A stretch of DNA of 64,000 nt from JAFGPL01 sp963781805 (GTDB lineage Bacteria; Bacteroidota; Bacteroidia; Bacteroidales; UBA10428). The stretch lies in NCBI GenBank assembly GCA_963781805.1, contig CAWAHF010000004.1, positions 3,100,001 through 3,164,000 on the forward strand, given 5' to 3'. Under the pieces are notes generated by a model. It had not been told where the DNA came from. It ran no database searches and worked only from the letters and a program-made list of their open reading frames with translations. Position numbers and translations under genes: made by a program. This document shows, one piece after another, positions 46,031 to 52,948 of this stretch; position 1 is the first letter of the stretch, and each line of letters opens with the position of its first letter.

Positions 46031-46387
46031 ATGAAAGAAAAGTCAAAAAGATACACCGATTTGTTAGTTTGGCAGAAGGCTCATAGCTTAGTGTTAGAAG
46101 TTTATATAATAACAAAGCAATTTCCTAAGGAAGAAATCTTTGGTTTAACATCTCAGTTACGAAGGGCAGTAATTTCAATTCCGGCAAATATTGCAGAGGG
46201 TTTTGGCAGAAAAGGGATTAAAGACAAACTCAGGTTTTATAATATAACTGCCGGCTCACTAAATGAGGTAAGCTACTATTTATTATTATCAAAAGATTTA
46301 GCCTATGCAGCGACATCAGATCTCATTGGTAAACTTGAAGAGATTGGTAAAATGTTAACTAGTTATACTAAAACCATTCAACAATGA
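46031..46387 (+). CDS. four-helix bundle protein (S23/IVP family)
   Basis: The ATG at 46031 gives 118 residues. The sequence has the family landmarks YTDLLVWQKAHSLVLEVY, FGLTSQLRRAVISIPANIAEGF and the following helical half. These define the S23 or 23S-rRNA intervening-sequence protein family, a pentameric four-helix bundle related in fold to the Avd proteins of diversity-generating retroelements. Its function is unknown, though nucleic-acid binding has been suggested. It lies between a sensor kinase and its response regulator, preceded by a 57-unit heptamer array and followed by a short inverted heptamer tract. This suggests an inserted unit. Confidence 0.92.
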   Translation: MKEKSKRYTDLLVWQKAHSLVLEVYIITKQFPKEEIFGLTSQLRRAVISIPANIAEGFGRKGIKDKLRFYNITAGSLNEVSYYLLLSKDLAYAATSDLIGKLEEIGKMLTSYTKTIQQ

Positions 46388-46402
46388 ACTACTTATATTT
46401 AC

Positions 46403-46437
46403 TACTGACTTCTAACTACTATTTACTAACTGCCAAT
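46403..46437 (-). repeat. degenerate inverted heptamer tract
   Basis: Five heptamers (TACTGAC, TTCTAAC, TACTATT, TACTAAC, TGCCAAT) fit the reverse complement of the upstream GTTAGNA unit. They lie 15 bases after the four-helix-bundle stop codon, in opposite orientation to the long array. Individual matches are weak; the shared 7-base phase is what supports it. Confidence 0.5.
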
Positions 46438-46453
46438 TGCAAAATAGATTAAA

Positions 46454-47083
46454 ATGACAGTACTTATTGCAGATGATCACGCAATTGTAAGGGAAGGCTT
46501 AAAACAGATTATAGCAAAAACGGATGCCAATTCGTTTATCGATGAGGCAGAAAACGGACTTGAGACATTTGACAAAATTGAAAAAAATAAATACGATTTG
46601 GTTATCATGGATATCTCCATGCCGGGCAAGAGCGGTCTTGATATTCTTCAGTCAATGAAAGATAAGAATTTAAATGCGCGTATCCTGGTTTTAAGTATAC
46701 ACCCACAGGAGCAGTATGCTATCCGTGCTCTGAAATTAGGAGCATCCGGATATTTATGTAAAAACAGCATTTATGAAGAACTTGCAATAGCGATTAATAC
46801 AATTTTAGCAGGTGAAAGATACATTTCGCAAGCATTGACAGAAAAAATTATCTTTGATAAAAAAACCGGGCTTAGTAAATCCCCTCATGAGAAACTATCT
46901 CCAAGAGAATTCCAGATCATGTGTATGCTGGCAAAAGGAAAATCGGTGAAAGAAATTGCTGCAGAACTCTTTATCAGCGATAAAACAGTGAGCACACACC
47001 GGATGCGTTTGCTCGAAAAAATGGGTTTGAAAAACAATGCGGAACTAATCAACTATGCCATCCGTCATGAATTGATTGAGTAA
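46454..47083 (+). CDS. LuxR/NarL-type response regulator
   Basis: The 209-residue regulator has a receiver with phosphoacceptor D53 (LVIMDISMPGKSG) and K in YLCKNS. A C-terminal LuxR helix-turn-helix follows (KLSPREFQIMCMLAKGKSVK, then EIAAELFISDKTVSTHRMRL). It is the expected partner of the HisKA_3 kinase at 42.5-45.6 kb. Its target genes are unknown; the pilin-like cluster starting 750 bases downstream is the nearest large candidate, on the same strand. It overlaps neither neighbour. Confidence 0.94.
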   Translation: MTVLIADDHAIVREGLKQIIAKTDANSFIDEAENGLETFDKIEKNKYDLVIMDISMPGKSGLDILQSMKDKNLNARILVLSIHPQEQYAIRALKLGASGYLCKNSIYEELAIAINTILAGERYISQALTEKIIFDKKTGLSKSPHEKLSPREFQIMCMLAKGKSVKEIAAELFISDKTVSTHRMRLLEKMGLKNNAELINYAIRHELIE

Positions 47084-47186
47084 GTGAGAACGATTAATGC
47101 TAAGTTGCTAAATAGTGTCAGCAAGAAAACTAAGTTGCTTATTTAATTCTATTCAGATAAGCAATTCATATTAGATTGAAGAATTC

Positions 47187-47285
47187 CACGCAAAGTTGGC
47201 AAAGAAAACCGCAGAGAACGCAAAGATTGGATTTTTAGAGGTCCTTCATTGCAATCTTAGCAAAAAACTTTGCGCACTTTGCGTG
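47187..47285. repeat. inverted repeat with CGCAAAG-type arms
   Basis: The arms CACGCAAAGTTGGCAAAG (47187-47204) and the complement of CACGCAAAGTGCGCAAAG (47268-47285) match at 16 of 18 positions. A further CGCAAAG-like tract lies beside the left arm. Such elements built on cgcaaag units recur between genes in Bacteroidota. Confidence 0.65.
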
Positions 47286-47356
47286 AACTAATTATAAACA
47301 AAATAGATACACTGCCCCTTTTCTTTCCTGTTAATAGTTTAATATCATGTCTTTAA

Positions 47357-47439
47357 CTTTTTTTGTAAGGCAAACACCTACAGACAAATCAGTTTTTGTC
47401 CTATACCATTTTAATAATAAACACTTTAACTTTACTAAA
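47357..47439 (+). repeat. 83-bp direct repeat, copy 1
   Basis: It is identical at 78 of 83 positions to 63221-63303, in the same orientation. It contains a short inverted motif GACAAA/TTTGTC. The two copies bracket the whole 15-kb pilin/usher/adhesin cluster. No reading frame spans it; a shared control sequence or a remnant of duplication is likely. Confidence 0.9.
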
Positions 47440-47533
47440 GTCTGGTCGATAATGACAACCACTTATTCTCAATTTTAATATTTATAATGGCAATAAGAAA
47501 AGAAAGGATGGACAATCACAAAGTTGAAATACT

Positions 47534-47564
47534 ATTAGTCTGACTAAGTCGGCTAATGTTTTTT
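47534..47564 (+). terminator. terminator-like hairpin before the pilin gene
   Basis: ATTAGTC (47534-47540) pairs with GGCTAAT (47551-47557, one G-U), followed by GTTTTTT. It is weakly GC-poor, so termination is possible but not strong. Confidence 0.4.
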
Positions 47565-47828
47565 AGATGTAAAAAGTGAGATCAATCATTGAACCTGTTG
47601 ACTTAAATCATTGAAATATAATATTATAATCATTTTTTTCCCGTATGATTACTTGATCGACATAATGAATCGATTGTAATTAAAATTTCGAAAAACAGGA
47701 AAAAGCCACAAAAAAAACCAGGACAAGTAGCATCGTGTCCATTTTGTTTATCATTATCAGATGATGGAAAACATTATTTCATATGCAAAAAAAAATTCAT
47801 TAATACATAAATTTAAAAACAAATTAAC

Positions 47829-48377
47829 ATGAAAAAATTAATTAATTTATTCTTAGCTATCTTTATGATGGCAGGTTTTGCGACTACGGCTATGGCTCAG
47901 GTAACATTAGCAGGTAATACTGCAGGTGCTACATTGGTCGAAGTGCTTACAATTGCAAATACTGTTCCCCTGAATTTTGGTGTAATAGGGATTACTGCAG
48001 GAACTGCAGGAACAGTTACAATGAGTACTGCAGGGATACGTACTCCGGATGCAGGTACAACAACTATTATTGCAACAGGTACCCCAAGTACAGTTGCCCA
48101 GTTTGATCTTACCGGAACAGCTGATGCAGTGTACACCATTGGTTTACCCCTCACTATTCTTGTTGAAACCCTTTCCGGTTCAGCCGATCAAGATATGCTT
48201 ATTGATGCCCTTATGGTAAATGTTGATGCTGCTGGCGAAGCAACTGCAGTCGGTGCAACAGGCACACTTACATTAGGCGCATCAAGCTTTTTATTGGGAG
48301 GTACACTAAATATTTCCACTACCCAGGAAATAGGTGTTTATGCAGGAACTTATGATGTAACCGTAGATTACCAGTAA
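47829..48377 (+). CDS. DUF4402 pilin-like subunit, probable major subunit
   Basis: The 182-residue protein has a signal peptide (MKKLINLFLAIFMMAGFATTAMAQ). An all-beta domain with small residues throughout follows, ending in the DUF4402 hallmark IGVYAGTYDVTVDYQ. DUF4402 domains are of immunoglobulin type and sit in fimbria-like loci of Bacteroidota and Proteobacteria. As first gene of the cluster, and the only one followed by a terminator-like hairpin, it is probably the most abundant subunit. It has no cysteines or lipobox. PapD-like chaperone and usher-like genes follow, supporting a donor-strand-type pilin, which is inference. Confidence 0.8.
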   Translation: MKKLINLFLAIFMMAGFATTAMAQVTLAGNTAGATLVEVLTIANTVPLNFGVIGITAGTAGTVTMSTAGIRTPDAGTTTIIATGTPSTVAQFDLTGTADAVYTIGLPLTILVETLSGSADQDMLIDALMVNVDAAGEATAVGATGTLTLGASSFLLGGTLNISTTQEIGVYAGTYDVTVDYQ

Positions 48378-48394
48378 AATTTACTTTCTAATAG

Positions 48395-48432
48395 AGGGGA
48401 AGGTCCGTGTTTTGGGCTTTCCCCTTTATATT
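48395..48432 (+). terminator. terminator-like hairpin between pilin and chaperone genes
   Basis: GGGGAAGG (48396-48403) pairs with CTTTCCCC (48417-48424), extended by A-T, followed by TTTATATTTTT. In fimbrial operons such partial terminators keep the major subunit mRNA in excess over the assembly genes, which may be its purpose here. Confidence 0.7.
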
Positions 48433-48482
48433 TTTAACCAGAGGATTGTTTTTGTTTCCAAATAAATAATAAAAACAGTACC

Positions 48483-49310
48483 ATGAAGAGTATAATATTC
48501 ATAATGCTAATTGCCATGCCGGGGTTAAACTTTCAATCCAAAGCTCAGGGCAATTTGCTGATAACACCCATGCGTATCGTGTTTGAAGGCAGCAAACAAA
48601 AAGCAGAACTCAATTTAGTAAATACAGGAACAGATACAGCAACGTATTCCGTTTCATTCAGGCAATACAACATGACTGAGGAGGGTATGCTCATGCTGAT
48701 TGAAAATCCGGATCCAGCACAAATGCTCGCCGAACCTTATCTCCGCATATTTCCACGACAGGTAACTTTAGCTCCCGGAGAAGCACAGGTAATCATGTTG
48801 CAATGCAGGCGTAAACCAGATATGTTGGCAGGCGAGTATCGTTCGCATATATGGTTCCGGTCTGAAAAAAATTATAATGCACTGGGTAAAAAGGAACCAT
48901 TGTTAGATTCTAATCAGTTAAGTATATCAATCATTCCCATATTCGGAATCACCATTCCTGTAATTATCCGTTCAGGCGAAGTTAAAGTAAGTGCTACGCT
49001 AAGCGATTTAAAACTGGACATCGAACAAGGGATAGCTCAAAACCTGACACTCACGATAAACAGAACAGGTAATATCTCCATATATGGTGATATTAGTATA
49101 GAATATATTCCTGCGCATGGCAAGTCTTATAAGATTGGAGCAGCAAAGGGCGTGGGTGTTTATACGAACATCAACAAACGAAATATTACGGTGAAACTAA
49201 CCAATACTTCAGGTAAGCCATTAACTGACGGAAAATTGAAAGTGCAATATGTCAGCAATGGCGAAACGAAACGGGAGATTTATGCAGAGAGAGATGTGGA
49301 CATTAAATGA
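48483..49310 (+). CDS. PapD-like periplasmic chaperone
   Basis: The 275-residue protein has a signal peptide (about 1-21) and two immunoglobulin-like domains. The first carries LLITPMRIVFEGSKQKAELN, YSVSFRQYNMTEEG and the signature RQVTLAPGEAQVIMLQCRRK followed by GEYRSHIWF. These are the family's conserved strands near the subunit-binding cleft. The second domain (about 165-270) is poorly conserved. It probably holds DUF4402 subunits in the periplasm before delivery to the usher. It starts about 105 bases after the pilin gene; the next subunit gene follows after 17 bases. Confidence 0.85.
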   Translation: MKSIIFIMLIAMPGLNFQSKAQGNLLITPMRIVFEGSKQKAELNLVNTGTDTATYSVSFRQYNMTEEGMLMLIENPDPAQMLAEPYLRIFPRQVTLAPGEAQVIMLQCRRKPDMLAGEYRSHIWFRSEKNYNALGKKEPLLDSNQLSISIIPIFGITIPVIIRSGEVKVSATLSDLKLDIEQGIAQNLTLTINRTGNISIYGDISIEYIPAHGKSYKIGAAKGVGVYTNINKRNITVKLTNTSGKPLTDGKLKVQYVSNGETKREIYAERDVDIK

Positions 49311-49327
49311 TGAATAAAGAATGAGGA

Positions 49328-49849
49328 ATGAAAGCTATTAACACAAATAGATGTTTGATAAAACTGTTGATTTTTACGACAGTTTTGTTCTTTTGTGTTA
49401 AGGCTTCTTACGCTCAACCAGACTTACCCCAACGAACATTAACTATAACGGCCACGCAGACCATTCATTTTGGCACATTTTGCGTTACCGGAGGCGCAGG
49501 TGGAACCGTTACCGTGGGATATGACGGCAGCAGAATATCAACCGGTGATGTTTTACTTTTATCTATGGCGCCAACTGCTCAACCAGCCATTTTTGAAATA
49601 AAACTATGCCAAGGCCGGAATGTTATTATCACATTTTCAGCCACAACCACATTAACTGGAAGCAATGGAGGATCCCTTACGCTTAATATTGGCCCTACCG
49701 AGAAAGGAATCAGTGGGGCCAGCTTTGTGACAAACAGTGACTGCAATTTTATTACACCACTGCGCGTTGGCGGCACGCTTAACATACCGGGCACAGCTAT
49801 TCCAGGAACCTATACAGGCAGTTTCGATATAACCTTTAATCAGGAGTAA
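49328..49849 (+). CDS. second DUF4402 pilin-like subunit
   Basis: The 173-residue protein has a signal peptide (basic start, then LIKLLIFTTVLFFCVKASYAQ) and a DUF4402 domain ending PGTYTGSFDITFNQE. It differs from the first subunit in carrying three cysteines in the mature part (CVTGG, CQGRN and NSDCN) and in lacking its Thr/Ala-rich loops. That suits a minor or adaptor subunit. It sits between the chaperone and usher genes, with only three bases to the usher start, so all three are probably translated from one message. Confidence 0.8.
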   Translation: MKAINTNRCLIKLLIFTTVLFFCVKASYAQPDLPQRTLTITATQTIHFGTFCVTGGAGGTVTVGYDGSRISTGDVLLLSMAPTAQPAIFEIKLCQGRNVIITFSATTTLTGSNGGSLTLNIGPTEKGISGASFVTNSDCNFITPLRVGGTLNIPGTAIPGTYTGSFDITFNQE

Positions 49850-49852
49850 TCT

Positions 49853-52800
49853 ATGAAAAAGCACAATTGCATCGGTATGGTCATGAATTACACGATGTTA
49901 ATTGTGAAGGTCAGGTTTATTATATTGCTTAAAGGCTTATTTCTATTTCTGATATTATACACTTCCATTCAGGTTGAAGTAAAGGCCCAGGATATTTTCG
50001 TCGATGAAAAGGATATTTTTTCTTTTGCTTACGATGATATTCCTGTACTGGTAATCGTGGAAGGATATACAAATTTTTATGTAGAGGCTCTATATGCCAA
50101 TAATGATTTGCTCTATGTTAATGTTGCAGCATTATTCCAAATGCTTGGCATTTCTTGTACTATTGAGCAAAAAGGAGAAAGCCTTGTTGGATTCATTGAT
50201 AATGAAAGCCGATCCTATTTAATTGCCTATAATCAAAGACAAATTAAAGTTGGCGCTAAAATAATTAATACCAATAATGGTATGGTAAAAGAAATGGGCA
50301 TGCTTTACCTGGAATCATCCTTATTTGCCGAAGCGTTTGGAATAACCCTGACCTTTAATTACCGGGCGCTGACAATCATATTAAAGTCGGATTTTGAACT
50401 GCCAATAATTAAACAGCAACGTTTGGAACAAATGCGAAACAATATAGCTAAGATAAAAGGTGAGGAAATTGCCGATACTATCGTGCAAAGAAACTATCAC
50501 TTGTTCAGGTTTGGTATGGTTGATTGGTCGGTAGCTTCAAATCAAATAGGGAAAGGATCAACGGATAATCGATTTAGTCTGGGTGTCGGAACCGAACTCC
50601 TTTATGGCGAGGCAGACGTATCTGTGAATTTTTACGATCAGCACAAATTTGATAATCGTCAGCTCTACTATCTGTGGCGCTGGGTCGACAACGATAAAAA
50701 GATCATTAAACAGGCGCAGCTAGGCAGGATATCCAATCAAACCATCTCATTTATAAATGCTCCGGTGATCGGCGCTGTTGTCAGAAATTCACCAACTACA
50801 GTAAGAAAGGCAACGGGGTATTATACCATCAGTGAATTTACAGAACCCAATTGGACCGTTGAACTATATATAAACAATGTAATGGTGGACTACACAAAGG
50901 CCGATGCTTCGGGGTTATATGTATTTAAAGTTCCAAATGTGTATGGCTATACCACGTTGAAATTAAAATTCTATGGCCCATTGGGTGAAGAGCGTACCGA
51001 GGAACGCACCATGAATGTGCCTTATACGGTTATGTCTGCGAATGAATTCGAATATGGATTATCCGCAGGCATATTACAGGACAGTAGTTTTAGCCGTTTC
51101 GGAAGAGGTGAATTTAATTACGGTGTAAATCGCATGTTAACGGTAGGAGCAGGCCTGGAGTATTTGTCGTCTATTCCCAATGGCGCTTTTATTCCTTTTG
51201 CAAAAACAACCATACAGCCTTTTAATAAATTGACATTTACCGGTGAATATGCATATGGAGTGAAAGTAAGGGGTTTACTGGATTATTATTTTTGGAAAGA
51301 TGCCTTGCTGGAAATAGATTATGTAAAATATGTGAAAGGACAACTTGCCACCCGTTTCAATGCGCTCGAAGAACGAAAAGCAAAACTATCTATACCGTTC
51401 AGGTATAAAAAGGTTAGCGTATTTTCTAAACTGGATTACACACAATTAGTCTATAAAAAAATTAACTATAACCTTGCCAGTGTAATTGTTTCAATCTATT
51501 ATAAACAATTTAATGCCAGTTCATCTACGCAAATCAATTGGATCGATAAAATGCCGTCCTATGCAACATCTGATCTGTCTCTATCTTATAGACTTGGGAA
51601 AGGATATATCTTACGTCCGTCAGTCCGATACAATGTCAGTGAAAACAAATTCATTTCTTATAAAGCCGCTATTGAGAAAAGTATTCCAAAAGGATATTTA
51701 ACAGTTTCTTATGAAAGGAATGTTTTGTACCACGACAATTTCCTCAGTTTAAACTTCAGGTATGATTTGTCTTTTGCCAGAACCAATATTTCTACCTTCC
51801 ATAGCCACGGAAAGATGTCTGCTTCGGAGAGCGCACAGGGCAGTCTGGCCTTTGGCAGCGGAAATAAATATTTGCATGCAAGTAATAATCCGTCTGTTGG
51901 CAAAGGTGGAATATCACTCTATCCTTTTCTTGATTTGAATCAGAATGGTGTTTTCGATGCCGATGAACACATGGTAAAATTGACCTCTGTTAGGGTAATG
52001 GGTAGTAAAGCCATTTTTAGTGAAAAGGATTCCATAGTGCGGATACCTGATCTTTATGCATTTACCAGTACTATTGTGGAATTTGACGATTATAATTTGG
52101 AAAATATTGCCTGGCGGTTTAAGAATAAAAGATACCAGGTGTTAATTGATCCAAACCAATTCAAACGCATTGATATACCAGTTATTAGTGTTGGTGAAGT
52201 GAACGGTATGGTATATATGAATAATAATAACGCCTTGAAAGGAATTGGAAGAATTCTGGTGAAATTTTATAATAAAAAGACCGGAAAAATAGTTGCAGAA
52301 ACACTATCTGAATCAGATGGATACATCAGTTTTCTGGGGCTTGATCCTGGAGAATACGTTGCCCGCATCGATTCTGTTCAGTTAAGCAATTTAGATTATA
52401 ATGCGAAGCCGCAACAAGCAGATTTCACAATAAAATCATCGGAAGAGGGCGATATAGTTGAAGGGCTTGATTTTGTACTGAATTATAATGAAATGATACA
52501 AACGCCGGTAATTGATTCCCTTCCACAAATTAATAGTATTAATACATTAAATATAGTTGATCCGATGTTGCAGGGTAATGAGGTTGTTAAAAAAACAGCC
52601 CAACAAAATAATACAATTCAGGATAGTATTGCACAACCAGAGAATGTGCTGATAATTGATCAACACATGGAGAATACTTTAGTGTGGGGGACTCTATGCG
52701 CTCAACCCGGTTACTATTATGTGCAATGTGGTGCATTCAGTTATGAAAGCTATGCACTGAGAATGGCAAAGTATATAAAACAGAATACCGATGTGGATGT

Positions 52801-52948
52801 AGGAATTGTAATGCATAATGGATTTTATAAAGTTCGTGTAGCATGCGTACCTACCAGGAGAGAGGCGGTTGAAATTAAAAAAAGATTATTGGAAATAAGA
52901 GTTAGTGATGATTTGTTTGTTGTGATTAAATTATTAAAAAAGCTATGA
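49853..52948 (+). CDS. usher-like outer-membrane protein with C-terminal SPOR domain
   Basis: The 1031-residue protein has a signal region (about 24-47). The N-terminal part (about 48-185) has two strands-plus-helix modules (YVNVAALFQMLGISCTIEQ and YLESSLFAEAFGITLTF) reminiscent of copper-amine-oxidase-N repeats rather than an ordinary usher N-domain. Next come a beta-barrel with an internal plug-like domain (WTVELYINNVMVDYTKA, about 330-400) and further barrel strands to ~685. After that lie an EF-hand-like loop DLNQNGVFDADE, a carboxypeptidase-regulatory-like sandwich (about 785-880) and a SPOR domain (about 950-1025: YYYVQCGAF, FYKVRVACVPTRREA). Usher function is inferred from layout and neighbours. 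The stop overlaps the next gene in ATGA. Confidence 0.78.
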   Translation: MKKHNCIGMVMNYTMLIVKVRFIILLKGLFLFLILYTSIQVEVKAQDIFVDEKDIFSFAYDDIPVLVIVEGYTNFYVEALYANNDLLYVNVAALFQMLGISCTIEQKGESLVGFIDNESRSYLIAYNQRQIKVGAKIINTNNGMVKEMGMLYLESSLFAEAFGITLTFNYRALTIILKSDFELPIIKQQRLEQMRNNIAKIKGEEIADTIVQRNYHLFRFGMVDWSVASNQIGKGSTDNRFSLGVGTELLYGEADVSVNFYDQHKFDNRQLYYLWRWVDNDKKIIKQAQLGRISNQTISFINAPVIGAVVRNSPTTVRKATGYYTISEFTEPNWTVELYINNVMVDYTKADASGLYVFKVPNVYGYTTLKLKFYGPLGEERTEERTMNVPYTVMSANEFEYGLSAGILQDSSFSRFGRGEFNYGVNRMLTVGAGLEYLSSIPNGAFIPFAKTTIQPFNKLTFTGEYAYGVKVRGLLDYYFWKDALLEIDYVKYVKGQLATRFNALEERKAKLSIPFRYKKVSVFSKLDYTQLVYKKINYNLASVIVSIYYKQFNASSSTQINWIDKMPSYATSDLSLSYRLGKGYILRPSVRYNVSENKFISYKAAIEKSIPKGYLTVSYERNVLYHDNFLSLNFRYDLSFARTNISTFHSHGKMSASESAQGSLAFGSGNKYLHASNNPSVGKGGISLYPFLDLNQNGVFDADEHMVKLTSVRVMGSKAIFSEKDSIVRIPDLYAFTSTIVEFDDYNLENIAWRFKNKRYQVLIDPNQFKRIDIPVISVGEVNGMVYMNNNNALKGIGRILVKFYNKKTGKIVAETLSESDGYISFLGLDPGEYVARIDSVQLSNLDYNAKPQQADFTIKSSEEGDIVEGLDFVLNYNEMIQTPVIDSLPQINSINTLNIVDPMLQGNEVVKKTAQQNNTIQDSIAQPENVLIIDQHMENTLVWGTLCAQPGYYYVQCGAFSYESYALRMAKYIKQNTDVDVGIVMHNGFYKVRVACVPTRREAVEIKKRLLEIRVSDDLFVVIKLLKKL

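Larger units (their letters stand above)
47084..47828. other. 745-base intergenic region rich in repeats and hairpins
   Basis: The region holds a TTGCTTAT/ATAAGCAA hairpin at 47135-47164 and an 18-bp inverted repeat (47187-47285). It also holds one copy of the 83-bp direct repeat (47357-47439) and a terminator-like hairpin (47534-47564). A 17-residue frame starting at 47487 (MAIRKERMDNHKVEILLV, then stop) looks like the opening of a receiver protein, possibly a decayed gene. The leader of the first pilin gene lies at the end. Confidence 0.55.
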
